A stretch of DNA of 64,000 nt from Planktosalinus sp963975935 (GCA_963975935.1 CAXBIQ010000003.1:124001-188000), one strand, 5' to 3'; counted from the stretch's first letter, positions 16,901 to 24,322 are shown. The notes: a model not told the origin generated them from the sequence alone. Numbers and translations are program-made.

Positions 16901-17097
16901 AAAAAGAAGCTACCATTATTTCACTATCTGACGATGGAAAAGGATTTGAGTTAAGCACATTAAAAAGGCAAAACGGTCTCCAAAATATCAGGGAAAGAGC
17001 AAAAAATCTTGATGCGGACTTAGCAATACAATCTGCAATAAACAAAGGAACCAAAATCACAATCACACTTAAAAACGCCTTATTAATGAAGCTTTAG
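13906..17097 (+). CDS. Sensor histidine kinase with extracellular beta-propeller and Y_Y_Y domain
   Basis: 1063 residues. The signal peptide ends near LSIAQ (residue 21). About 680 residues of two-component-regulator propeller repeats follow, recognisable as recurring units such as SKGFMWFGTHDGLNKYDG, EGVLWIATFGGGLNSLD and DGVVWIGTRNGIDKID, which should fold into two seven-bladed propellers. A Y_Y_Y domain (about 740-805, ending TYTFRVNAANNSG) precedes one membrane span (AYVAYLLLFLAAIYVFI, about 812-828). The cytosolic part has the phospho-acceptor box QDFHDEAGNK near residue 870 and an HATPase domain with the N-box KETLHNSIKHA and G1 motif DDGKGF. This is the HPK7/NarX-like kinase type, and unlike the hybrid systems of Bacteroides it has no fused regulator. 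The regulator is the next gene, 58 bases away. Confidence 0.95.
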   Translation: MRAILITFLFSFTISNLSIAQSPNVVFSHLSVKDGLSQNSVTAILQDSKGFMWFGTHDGLNKYDGTGFKTYRHERNNSNSISNNYIWDLHEDAEGVLWIATFGGGLNSLDLKTGIIERFSYQPNEPNSFPSNRIFSIQEGKDGILWIGANEGLIRFDKKTKTSKLFLSTTSPQGVLLDNYTGIVTSDGNGNLWLRTDNGLTLFNTQTLEPTYFTHSPFSSEHSLGDIYDIKWHNNKLLVGCDIGLLEIDVINKTDRFLLLSSDVSSENSSVTFQKILSVGEQQFYIGTHSGLVFFDAENNSHYRYENSKEDEKSLVHNHVLSLRQSKDGVVWIGTRNGIDKIDFMVPDFIHFRNFSLPNALNVKNIKSFIETKNELLWIGSTSGLNLYDKNKDVFVDISDIRNQMTSDYLLHISKDSKENIWIGTRTGGFYQIDPQLNIKKITPENKDASNARVHFITEDRQGFIWVGTGGEGLWRYDPRTNRVKMYPLSKDGKGPSHPYIFAILEDSFQNLWLGTPTGGLNLFDREKEDFLYFQNHPDNTNSLANDLVLTLAEDSNNQLWIGTTGGLSKLTIPLQHNLYSKLKELKEQGSDSLFVNFGRPEGFPNEVIYGILEDPQQNLWMSTNQGLVQFDTQTESIINIYEAGHGLQSNEFNQNSYHKGPSGLMYFGGIDGFNIFNPENIKGNTFIPEVRITGLSILNKPVLVGQAEKNKIPILDKEPYFKESITLSWKQKVVSFHFAALSYISPEKNSYQYKMEGFDEEWVLAGNTNQTTYTNLDPGTYTFRVNAANNSGIWNEIGTVITVKVNPPPWRSWYAYVAYLLLFLAAIYVFIKYRVNQATQALLRKAEIERVRVEEREIFRRRSSQDFHDEAGNKITRISLVTALAKQEANTNDHLKGYLHKIEENVQELNTGMRDFIWALDPGKDTLYETLHRFEDFASGFCEDAQVRFQSDGVDEYLNDFPLNMNQRRHLLLILKETLHNSIKHAAPKNIQLRVTTEKEATIISLSDDGKGFELSTLKRQNGLQNIRERAKNLDADLAIQSAINKGTKITITLKNALLMKL

Positions 17098-17104
17098 CGT
17101 AAAA

Positions 17105-17124
17105 GATTACCCAAAAAGGTAATC
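17105..17124. promoter_or_regulatory. Palindromic operator candidate before the NarL-type regulator
   Basis: GATTACCcaaaaaGGTAATC is a perfect 7-base inverted repeat with a 6-base spacer, in the 58-base gap between kinase and regulator. Its core 18 bases (17106-17123) match 15 of 18 positions of the palindrome at 22258-22275. A -7-like TATCTTTA starts 21 bases after the core. It could autoregulate the regulator gene. Confidence 0.55.
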
Positions 17125-17144
17125 CGTCGAAGCAATAGATTCTG

Positions 17145-17152
17145 TATCTTTA
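17145..17152 (+). promoter_or_regulatory. -7-like element of the NarL-type regulator gene
   Basis: TATCTTTA differs from TAnnTTTG at the last base and ends 3 bases before the ATG. Use of this element would give a leaderless message, so it is a weaker call than the elements near 22300. It lies 21 bases downstream of the palindrome core. Confidence 0.35.
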
Positions 17153-17155
17153 ACT

Positions 17156-17791
17156 ATGGAAAAAGCCCATTCACATATCTATGTTTCCATTATTGAAGAC
17201 GACTCGTTGATATTAACTTCGCTCACGCAATTGATTGATAACGCTCCGGGATTTAAAGTAGTGAGCAGCTTTCAAACGGCAGACGATGCCCTAAATGGCT
17301 TTCCAAAACCATTGCCAGATGTCCTTTTGTTGGACATTGATTTACCGGGAACTTCAGGCTTAGAGGCACTTCCCAAGCTCAACAAACTACTTCCCAAAAC
17401 CAATGTCTTAATGCTTACCGTAAACGACAGTTCAGACTTGGTTTTTCAGTCACTTCAAAACGGCGCTGTGGGTTATTTGCTAAAAGGCAATACCCCTTCA
17501 AAATTACTTGAAAGCATCAAAGAAGTTTTTGAAGGCGGCTCGCCTATGAGTCCTTCCATCGCCCGAAAAGTAATTGGTTCCTTTCAAAACAAAGACCCCT
17601 ACAAACTATCTGACCGTGAAAAACAGGTACTTCAAAAACTTTGTAACGGTAGCAACAACAGCAAAATTGCCGAAGAATTATTTGTTTCGGTCAATACCGT
17701 TAAAGCCCACATCAAAAATATTTATGAAAAAATGCACGTGCATTCGCGGGCTGAAGTAGTCGCTCAAGCCATAAAAAACAAGATTGTTTAG
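17156..17791 (+). CDS. NarL/LuxR-family response regulator
   Basis: 211 residues. The receiver domain (about 8-125) has the acidic pair IIEDDS, the phospho-acceptor Asp in VLLLDIDLPGTSG (near residue 60), the conserved Thr in VLMLTVND and Lys in GYLLKGN. The C-terminal LuxR-type helix-turn-helix (about 148-210) reads LSDREKQVLQKLCNGSNNSKIAEEL, then VSVNTVKAHIKNIYEKM. It follows the propeller sensor kinase and is its obvious partner. The palindromes at 17105 and 22258 are candidate binding sites for it, since NarL-type regulators usually bind as dimers to such inverted repeats. That link is inference. Confidence 0.95.
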   Translation: MEKAHSHIYVSIIEDDSLILTSLTQLIDNAPGFKVVSSFQTADDALNGFPKPLPDVLLLDIDLPGTSGLEALPKLNKLLPKTNVLMLTVNDSSDLVFQSLQNGAVGYLLKGNTPSKLLESIKEVFEGGSPMSPSIARKVIGSFQNKDPYKLSDREKQVLQKLCNGSNNSKIAEELFVSVNTVKAHIKNIYEKMHVHSRAEVVAQAIKNKIV

Positions 17792-17801
17792 TTTATTTTT
17801 T

Positions 17802-17900
17802 GGGCGTTCCGCCACGCTAATAGCGTTACGGCCACGCTGTCCGCTATATCATTTGGCTGCCTTAGGGCAGCCAAAAGGATGCCGCTTTCATCGTTAACGC
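17802..17900. repeat. Structured GC-rich intergenic repeat element (REP/MITE-like)
   Basis: About 100 bases, GC-richer than the surroundings, filling the gap between the regulator and the convergent metzincin gene. It starts GGGCGTTCC (17802) and ends TCGTTAACGC (17900), with terminal GCGTT/AACGC complementarity. It contains TCCGCTATATC and then a perfect 10-base hairpin, TTTGGCTGCC (17852-17861) with GGCAGCCAAA (17866-17875), followed by GGATGCCGCTTTCAT. From memory, elements of this pattern (GGGCGTTCC, GCTATATC, variable hairpin, GGATGCCG, AACGC) are scattered through many Bacteroidota genomes. Only one copy is in this window. Confidence 0.6.
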
Positions 17901-17903
17901 AGG

Positions 17904-20888
17904 TTACGGATGCTTCCCTTTTCGTATGCGCGAAATGGTCAAATCTGAAAAATAATTGGCAGTAATGTCCATTATGGCTTTGTCTATTTCGTGTACTGCA
18001 CCAAATAAATGGGCAATTTCGTGGGCTATCACATCGCCTTTGCCACTTCCGCCTTTGCCATTTTGATTTACCGGGACTGTGCAAAGGTATTTATCTCGAT
18101 TGGTCCAGGAAAGATTGTTAAACTCTAATAAGCCTTCCATAAAAATATTGATGCCCAGTTTTTCATCATCGGCTATGCCGGTTATGGTCTTTTCACCTTC
18201 ATTGGGATCACCGTCTTCTGCAGTGGCACCTGCATAACAGGTGTTGACATAAAAACACCAAAACTCGGGGTCTTCGGCCAGGTTTATATTATCGAAAAAA
18301 TAATTGGACTTGATTTCATCAAAATCATCGGCATTTGTGTTTCTTATAAATTGGGTTTCTTTTCTGGGGTTATACTTTTTTAAAGTTTCAAAGTCGAGTA
18401 TGGTATAAGTGGGTCTAAAAATGCGCTCTAATACACACAAATCAGGGTTGAGGTCCGGCATCGCATCACCGGCTTTAAAACCCCATTTTTGCTCATCGTC
18501 AAATTTAAGTCCGCACACCTTGCCTTCATAGCTATCCAATCCGCTGAGCAATCCATCAATCACCACATAATCAGCGGCACCACTAAAAATATATCCGGCT
18601 TCGTTAGCAGAATTTTCAAGAATTTTAAAGGTTTGATTCAGCACTTTAAATTCACCATCTTGAAACGCATTGATTATACCAACGTGTTTATGCCCTGCAT
18701 CAGGGTCTGAAGACATTGTAGGTTTGGTAACTCCGTCTTCTTCCAGTTTTTCAATGATATTATCTTCAATATAAATCTTGGTTTGCCCCACACTTGGACT
18801 GTTGAGTTCATAAGAAACAATTTTACTGAACATCACATCTTTTCCAATGGGTCCCATTTTATCCACTTCGGCATACATAAACCGCCAAACGGTAAGGGTT
18901 TTACTGGCATAGTTTTCGGCTAAGCGCACCTCTGCTTTTTCGGCATCATCGGGGTTAGCGTCCAACACCGCCGGGTCAATAATACGCTGTTTATCGTTGT
19001 TGCGAGTTACCTCACTGGAATTGCTATTGAGTTTGGAATCGTCGTTTTCAAGCGTTTTTAAAAACTCCCTGTCAAATGCGCTTACCACTCTAAAATTATC
19101 GCCGGGTTGCAAGCTTACTTCAAATTCAAGTTGTTCGGTGCTTTCAATGAAATCCACTTTTAAAATACCGTCTTTATCTTGTCCGGTTAAATAACCCGAT
19201 TTGAGTTTGCCTCCGCTTTTTTCCAAAAACCCGATATTGTCTTCGGCTTGGCTCTCGTTGTCCATTTCGGCTATCTTTGAGTTTTCGAGTGTGGGGTCGT
19301 CCACATCAAAAGATTTAAAATACACTTTTATAGGGTAAATGGGTTTTACGCTAAGGGTTACGTTAAGGCTTACTTTATTTCTGGCAGTAGCTTCTGCTTT
19401 GCCAACACCTGCAATGCGCTTTCCGGGAAAGACCCTCACGCCCGTTGGACGCAGGTAACTGCTGCTTTCGGAAACCACATCGCAATCGCATTTAATTAAT
19501 CCTGAAGGTTCTGTAATTGGGTCTGATGGATTTCTGAAATTCACATCATAATCCAGTTTATTGTCGTGGTTGATGCTGTTGTTTCTACCTTCCCACTCCA
19601 ATTTTTCGATACCAATAATAGTTAAAGCAGCTTCCTGAAAATTTTCGGGGTCGTTTTTTGGGTACATTTTAAAAACGGTGCCGCGTTGCTCGGTATGGGC
19701 TTCTATGCCTTCTACCCAAATCTCCTTAATCCAGAAATTCCCTATCTTTTCAAAATCTGTGGGAATAAACAGAGGTTTTGCAGGGTCAAAGGCTTCGGTT
19801 TTTTTGTTGTCCTTCCAAAGCAAGACGTTTTTGGCCCCTTTGGTTTGTTCAAAAATAATTTCTTCAGGCGGATTGGGCTCACCGGTATAAGGCACTTTGA
19901 TGCGCAGCCTCACCAAATCGTCATCGGCTTTTGTTAGCTTGGTTTTAGAAATCTTGGTTTCGGGATCGTAATCAAACGTTTCGCCTTGGTCATCGTTGTC
20001 GAGGTTTACAAATGTTTGGGCACCCATTTCAAGCATCAATGCCGGATTTATTTTTTTTCCGTCTAGTGCTTCGGCATTAAAAATTTCCAGTTCGGGCGCA
20101 TCACAAAAACAAATATCGTCCAACCAAACCTCGCTTTTTTCAGTCCCGGGAATGGTCATAGCCAAATGCGCTCCGTTCATTCCATAAGGTGGTTTGTTGG
20201 GAAAACTGCTTCCCACGATATAAAATTGCACACCGGCACCACGCACTTGTTTGTTTTCCGGAAGGTGTAAAGGAATTTTAAACGCCGTCCACTCGTTTGT
20301 ATTTTTAGTTATAACGGCGTTTGTCTCATCAGGTGCGGGACCACCACCGCTGCCATCGGTAGCCAATAAAAAAGGATTAATCCAAAGCTTGTCGCCATTT
20401 TTCAAATTGGTTTTGTAAAAACCACAAATCGCTTTGGGTTTTTCTGTAACCGGTATGTATATTTTATCGACAATCTCTTTGGGGTTGGCTACCATCACAT
20501 CATTACAATCGCCCTGGCACCAAAAGATGGAGGCACTTAATCCCTGTTTCTTCAACATATCTTCTGCCATTTTTTTGTACTGAGGATACTGGCTCATCGC
20601 CTTGACATATTCCTCATTTTTGTTGAGATAATCAACGGTTGACGGATTTTTTAAATGTATGGCATAGTTGCCGCTTTTGCTGTCGGTCGATTTAAAAATA
20701 CTTTTAAAATCGGCGGGTATATTTGGGGCATTTTGAGTAACGTTGGTACTGCCCCAATTGAGCGGTGTATCGCCTTTCCAAAGTTCAAAATCGCCATTGG
20801 GAATGTCACAAGACGCTTCCTCTTGAGCAAAAAGTGCTAATGGTAAGGCACACAAAATCAGTGCTAAGAAGTCGGTTTTTCTTTTCAT
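17904..20888 (-). CDS. Large secreted protein with C-terminal metzincin-type zinc-protease motif
   Basis: I start at the ATG at 20886-20888, which opens a signal peptide (MKRKTDFL to LALFAQ). A GTG four codons upstream overlaps the ompA-like stop. The mature protein, about 970 residues, opens with a domain resembling the carbohydrate-binding-like PCMD fold (CDIPNGDFELWKGDTPLNW, with further cysteine pairs CQGDC and DDICFCD). A long region of unrecognised beta-rich sequence follows. Near the C-terminus lies HEIAHLFGAVH (residues 956-966), a perfect HExxHxxGxxH zinc signature, with AIMD seven residues later as a possible Met-turn. The chain ends 28 residues after the motif, without a T9SS sorting domain. 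It is probably a secreted or surface-associated zinc protease, co-transcribed with the ompA-like gene directly upstream. Confidence 0.88.
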   Translation of the reverse strand: MKRKTDFLALILCALPLALFAQEEASCDIPNGDFELWKGDTPLNWGSTNVTQNAPNIPADFKSIFKSTDSKSGNYAIHLKNPSTVDYLNKNEEYVKAMSQYPQYKKMAEDMLKKQGLSASIFWCQGDCNDVMVANPKEIVDKIYIPVTEKPKAICGFYKTNLKNGDKLWINPFLLATDGSGGGPAPDETNAVITKNTNEWTAFKIPLHLPENKQVRGAGVQFYIVGSSFPNKPPYGMNGAHLAMTIPGTEKSEVWLDDICFCDAPELEIFNAEALDGKKINPALMLEMGAQTFVNLDNDDQGETFDYDPETKISKTKLTKADDDLVRLRIKVPYTGEPNPPEEIIFEQTKGAKNVLLWKDNKKTEAFDPAKPLFIPTDFEKIGNFWIKEIWVEGIEAHTEQRGTVFKMYPKNDPENFQEAALTIIGIEKLEWEGRNNSINHDNKLDYDVNFRNPSDPITEPSGLIKCDCDVVSESSSYLRPTGVRVFPGKRIAGVGKAEATARNKVSLNVTLSVKPIYPIKVYFKSFDVDDPTLENSKIAEMDNESQAEDNIGFLEKSGGKLKSGYLTGQDKDGILKVDFIESTEQLEFEVSLQPGDNFRVVSAFDREFLKTLENDDSKLNSNSSEVTRNNDKQRIIDPAVLDANPDDAEKAEVRLAENYASKTLTVWRFMYAEVDKMGPIGKDVMFSKIVSYELNSPSVGQTKIYIEDNIIEKLEEDGVTKPTMSSDPDAGHKHVGIINAFQDGEFKVLNQTFKILENSANEAGYIFSGAADYVVIDGLLSGLDSYEGKVCGLKFDDEQKWGFKAGDAMPDLNPDLCVLERIFRPTYTILDFETLKKYNPRKETQFIRNTNADDFDEIKSNYFFDNINLAEDPEFWCFYVNTCYAGATAEDGDPNEGEKTITGIADDEKLGINIFMEGLLEFNNLSWTNRDKYLCTVPVNQNGKGGSGKGDVIAHEIAHLFGAVHEIDKAIMDITANYFSDLTISRIRKGKHP

Positions 20889-20896
20889 TTTTAAAA

Positions 20897-22201
20897 TCAC
20901 TGTACAATAAATTCGGTGCGTCTGTTTTTGGCTTTGTTGAGTGCTGAATCGTTAGGAGCAACCGGTTCGGCCTCACCTTTACCATCGGTTTCCAAACGAT
21001 TGGTATCGATGCCAAACTGATTGACTAAGGCATTTTTTACAGAGAGAGCGCGGTCTTTGGAGAGTCCTATATTGTATTGCTCCGTGCCATCGGAATCGGT
21101 GTGGCCTACGATGCGGATGTTTTTACCGGGCTCGGTTTTTAGCGCTTCGGCAATTTCACGAAGAATTCCGAAGGATTCGGGTTTTATGGTAGCCGAATTT
21201 ACATCAAAATGAATGGCGTTTGTGACATATTTACCGGTGGCAAAAAGTTTGGCTCGAGGCTCGGGCAATCCTTTTGCAATGCGCAGGTTGGAAATAAGAA
21301 AATGCTCTTTACCATCTTGCATTCCATACGTTTGAAACAATATTTTTTTGAACTTTTCGCCATTGGGCACGCCACGCGGAAAATCGACAACTTTTTCGCC
21401 ATCCATATAAAAACGATAGCGGTTGCCTTTTACTGATATGGCGATGTGTGTGCCTTCTTTGATGTTTTGTCTGTAATCGTTTTTGACGCTGTTGCTTGCT
21501 TTTTCAGCATTCTTTTCAATACTTCTAAAGTTTATGCCATTGTCCCATTTTTGATGGGCATAAATTTCGGCTACTGCATTAGTGGTTCCGGGATTTAGTC
21601 GTCGCGAGCCATCGGTAAGAAAAACCATAAGACGTGCCACCTGCGAGGTGTTATCAGAAATTCCAAAGCCAATTAAGTCAAACTCTATGGTGTAATCTTT
21701 GCCCCAAAGTTCGGGCATATCGGCTTCGAAAAAACCTTTGTTGAAGAGTTTCAGCCAGCGTTGGTTTTCATCGTTAGAAAGCGTGATGACTTCGGCACTC
21801 GCATTGCCATCCCACAATTGGGGAAAATCGCCAATGGGGTCTTTGGAAAAATCTTCAAATAAAATGACATTTTCGCCCGCTACCCAATCGCTTTTGGAAT
21901 ACATTTCAACCACTTCTTGGTCTTCGGCATTTTGTGGGGTTTGAGTGATTGAAGAATCACCATCATTATCGCTATTTCCGGAATTTGGTGAATCAGTTTT
22001 AGGGTTTTGTTTACCATTCCCTAAAATGGTATCCATCACTTTATTGGTTTCTTCTTCGGTTTTTTGCTCAAGTTTTTTAGTGGCGGCATTTTCAGCTTTT
22101 TTTTTGAGTCTATCAATTATTTGTGCATCAGCTTGTGGAATGTTCACAAAGAAAAGGGCTACTAAAAATGCAATTGAAATATTGAGTCTTTTTGTTTTCA
22201 T
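20897..22201 (-). CDS. OmpA-family protein with LamG-like middle domain
   Basis: 434 residues. The signal peptide ends near ADAQ (residue 27). A short charged helix (IIDRLKKKAENAATKKLEQ, about 28-65) and an acidic, asparagine-rich linker follow. The central domain (about 105-320: NVILFEDFSKDPIGDFPQLW, then YTIEFDLIGFG) resembles a LamG/concanavalin-like sandwich. The C-terminal OmpA domain (about 325-434) contains IHFDVNSATIKPES and the peptidoglycan-binding loop VGHTDSDGTEQYNIGLSKDRA. It should anchor to peptidoglycan in the periplasm. Its stop overlaps the alternative start of the metzincin gene, so the two form an operon. Confidence 0.93.
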   Translation of the reverse strand: MKTKRLNISIAFLVALFFVNIPQADAQIIDRLKKKAENAATKKLEQKTEEETNKVMDTILGNGKQNPKTDSPNSGNSDNDGDSSITQTPQNAEDQEVVEMYSKSDWVAGENVILFEDFSKDPIGDFPQLWDGNASAEVITLSNDENQRWLKLFNKGFFEADMPELWGKDYTIEFDLIGFGISDNTSQVARLMVFLTDGSRRLNPGTTNAVAEIYAHQKWDNGINFRSIEKNAEKASNSVKNDYRQNIKEGTHIAISVKGNRYRFYMDGEKVVDFPRGVPNGEKFKKILFQTYGMQDGKEHFLISNLRIAKGLPEPRAKLFATGKYVTNAIHFDVNSATIKPESFGILREIAEALKTEPGKNIRIVGHTDSDGTEQYNIGLSKDRALSVKNALVNQFGIDTNRLETDGKGEAEPVAPNDSALNKAKNRRTEFIVQ

Positions 22202-22227
22202 AACGGTTATGCTAAAAGTTTGAATTT

Positions 22228-22235
22228 CAAAACTA
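22228..22235 (-). promoter_or_regulatory. -7 promoter element of the ompA-like/metzincin operon
   Basis: Read on the minus strand: TAGTTTTG, a perfect TAnnTTTG. It lies 26 bases before the ATG at 22201 and 22 bases from the left edge of the palindrome at 22258. Confidence 0.55.
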
Positions 22236-22257
22236 TAAATCTTATGCTTGAATTTAT

Positions 22258-22275
22258 ATTACCCAAACGGGTAGT
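22258..22275. promoter_or_regulatory. Palindromic operator candidate in the divergent ompA/membrane-protein promoter
   Basis: ATTACCCAAACGGGTAGT is an inverted repeat (TACCC/GGGTA) matching 15 of 18 bases of the palindrome core at 17106-17123. It is almost exactly midway between two divergent -7 elements: 22 bases from the minus-strand one (22228-22235) and 21 from the plus-strand one (22297-22304). That is a good position for an activator of both transcripts. Confidence 0.6.
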
Positions 22276-22296
22276 TATTTGCTTTATAGTATCGGT

Positions 22297-22304
22297 TAAT
22301 TTTG
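22297..22304 (+). promoter_or_regulatory. -7 promoter element of the first membrane paralogue
   Basis: TAATTTTG matches TAnnTTTG and lies 26 bases before the ATG at 22331. This mirrors the 26-base distance on the divergent side. Confidence 0.55.
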
Positions 22305-22330
22305 AAATATTATAAAACCTAAAAAATAAT

Positions 22331-23281
22331 ATGAAACGAGCAGTTGGATTGTTTTTTTATTTCACTTTAAGCTTTTTAACCGTTTTTTTTATAGCCGGTT
22401 GGGTTGTAAAACTTTTGGGCATTGGTGCCAATCAAGGACTTGCTGCAGGAGCTATGGTTTTGTTTTATGCATTTATTGTCGGTATTCTCGGCTTGGTAGT
22501 GGCCGTTTTAATTTACATCAAACGCAAATCATTACCGCTTTTTAAAATCAACTTGATTTTACTGTTATTGTTGGCATTATCTGTAGTGCTATTAAAAATT
22601 ACGCCCAAAAAGAAATCGGTTCCCTACAATAAACCTGCTGAGGAAGTAAGTCAAGCAGGATTTTTTGCTTTTAGTGGAGATGTTAACAAACTTTCAAACT
22701 CGAAAATTTTAGAACAGGAAATGGGCATGGGACTTTACACCCCACGAATGGTTCCCGGCCAGATCTTGTATTTTTATGAATGTCCAACTCTTTCTTCCCA
22801 CAATGAGCGTTTAAAACCCGCAGACAGTATTGTTTTTGAAGCTACAACCTATGGTGGTTTGGAAATGAGATACAAACCAGAATGGCTGGAACCCCATTAT
22901 GTGAAGCTGGATTATGATATGCTTCTGTTTCAAGTAAATTCATTAGGAAGGCGATATATTGAACTTACTGTTAATGAAAGTCAAAACAAAGCGCTTTATG
23001 TTTCAGCAGATAGTGGTACTTATGTAGATTGGAATCAATTTATCATTCAGGCTCATTCTGTAGAAATTTTGGATACCTTTCCTCAGAAAATAAAATCACA
23101 ACCTTTTCATGGCAGTAAGACAGTGTTTTTTAATGAGGATGTTATTTTGGTGCCCATTCATGTAAAAGGCGATTGGTTATTTGTAGAGGTTGATGATTTG
23201 CAATACAACCCAATAGGCCACGGTTGGATCCAATGGAAAAAAGACGGTGAATTGTTGATTAGATACCAACTTTTGAGTTAG
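22331..23281 (+). CDS. Membrane protein of unknown function, first of a paralogous pair
   Basis: 316 residues. The N-terminal third has three hydrophobic spans (about 5-30, 38-62, 72-92) with the motif NQGLAAGA between the first two. A lysine-rich linker leads to a soluble domain (about 125-316) with LEQEMGMGLYTPRM, HYVKLDYDMLLFQV, VKGDWLFVEV and a closing GWIQWKKDGELLIRY. The last segment resembles an SH3-like fold ending. The following gene has the same arrangement and many of the same motifs, so they are tandem duplicates. No known family recognised. The shared palindrome upstream suggests control together with the ompA-like/metzincin operon. Confidence 0.87.
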   Translation: MKRAVGLFFYFTLSFLTVFFIAGWVVKLLGIGANQGLAAGAMVLFYAFIVGILGLVVAVLIYIKRKSLPLFKINLILLLLLALSVVLLKITPKKKSVPYNKPAEEVSQAGFFAFSGDVNKLSNSKILEQEMGMGLYTPRMVPGQILYFYECPTLSSHNERLKPADSIVFEATTYGGLEMRYKPEWLEPHYVKLDYDMLLFQVNSLGRRYIELTVNESQNKALYVSADSGTYVDWNQFIIQAHSVEILDTFPQKIKSQPFHGSKTVFFNEDVILVPIHVKGDWLFVEVDDLQYNPIGHGWIQWKKDGELLIRYQLLS

Positions 23282-23323
23282 AAAGATTTCGTTTTTCAAA
23301 GTATTAATCTAAAATCTAAATAG

Positions 23324-24316
23324 ATGAAAAAAATATTAAAGCCGGCAAGTTTGTTATTTAATGTTCTTACCCTATTGGTGTTTTTCCTTCTTGGTTTGTT
23401 TTATGCAGGTTTAACAGGAGCAGGAAAAAATCAAGGTTTGGCAGGTGGGGCTATTGTTTTAGGATGGGGAGTGCTCTTTGGAGGTATTGCTTTTATAACC
23501 TCTTTCTTTATCACTTATAAAGTGGAGCATAAAAAAATTGTTATCGGCAATTGGGTGTTGTTTATCCTCTTGTTGATTGGTTATGGCATTACGCATTATC
23601 GGTTTCTTCAAAAGCAAAAGCTACGTGAAACAAAAGAACCACCCGCTAAGGAACGTCCGGTTTCACCTACTCATACGACAGACCAAACTGCGATGCTTAC
23701 AATTAGTGAAATTGAGGCAATTAAGACATTCAAAACACCCGGTATACAAGAAAATACTATGGGAATGGGTTATTTTAGTCCAAACTATTATGAAACGAAT
23801 GTTCTTTATTTTTATGGAGACCTCAACTTAGAAAAAGCATTGATGGAGCATATGCCTTATGACAGTATTACTTTTAATAGAAATAAATACAACTCTTTTG
23901 AAATAGCAACAGCTCCTCCCTGGTTGGTTCCGCACCATTTGAAGTTGGATTATGGTATGTTGTATTTCAGGATTGAAAGTGTCACAGAAGAGTTTGTTGA
24001 GGTAGTTGTGAATACTACAAATGACCAAACGTCTTATGTCAGTAAACAGGCAGGAAAGGTAGTCTACTGGCCTGAGTTTCTGTTACGTGTACACTCTGTT
24101 GAATTTCCTCACGATTCCAACAGAAAAGTAAGAGCCCGCCCTTTTGAAGCTTCCGGGATTATAAACACGCCTTATGAGTTTATGAGACCCTTGAAAATAA
24201 AAGGCGATTGGGCAGAAGTCCTCTTGCTTGACGGCGGTTTTAAAAAAGTGGGAAAGGGGTGGATACGCTGGCAGGAAGGGGGTAAGTTGTTAGTACTTTA
24301 TAATTTGCTGTCCTGA
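23324..24316 (+). CDS. Membrane protein of unknown function, second of a paralogous pair
   Basis: 330 residues. It repeats the plan of its neighbour: three membrane spans (about 10-31, 42-64, 72-92) with NQGLAGGA, a proline- and threonine-rich linker (about 100-125), then a soluble domain containing QENTMGMGYFSPN, HHLKLDYGMLYFRI, IKGDWAEVLL and GWIRWQEGGKLLVLY. The MGMG and KGDW motifs, the aromatic LYFY segment and the C-terminal LLS are shared with the first copy. The gap is 42 bases with no terminator visible, so they should be co-transcribed. Function unknown. It is convergent with the LytTR regulator gene. Confidence 0.87.
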   Translation: MKKILKPASLLFNVLTLLVFFLLGLFYAGLTGAGKNQGLAGGAIVLGWGVLFGGIAFITSFFITYKVEHKKIVIGNWVLFILLLIGYGITHYRFLQKQKLRETKEPPAKERPVSPTHTTDQTAMLTISEIEAIKTFKTPGIQENTMGMGYFSPNYYETNVLYFYGDLNLEKALMEHMPYDSITFNRNKYNSFEIATAPPWLVPHHLKLDYGMLYFRIESVTEEFVEVVVNTTNDQTSYVSKQAGKVVYWPEFLLRVHSVEFPHDSNRKVRARPFEASGIINTPYEFMRPLKIKGDWAEVLLLDGGFKKVGKGWIRWQEGGKLLVLYNLLS

Positions 24317-24322
24317 GTCTTG

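Noticed and set aside
17788..18084. 98-codon minus-strand open frame across the intergenic repeat and the end of the metzincin gene
   Set aside because: It overlaps the metzincin zinc-motif coding region in another frame and the structured repeat; codon use is unlike its neighbours.
22258..22275. Palindrome read as a transcription terminator
   Set aside because: The stem is short, there is no T-run on either strand, and it lies between two divergent starts rather than after a gene.
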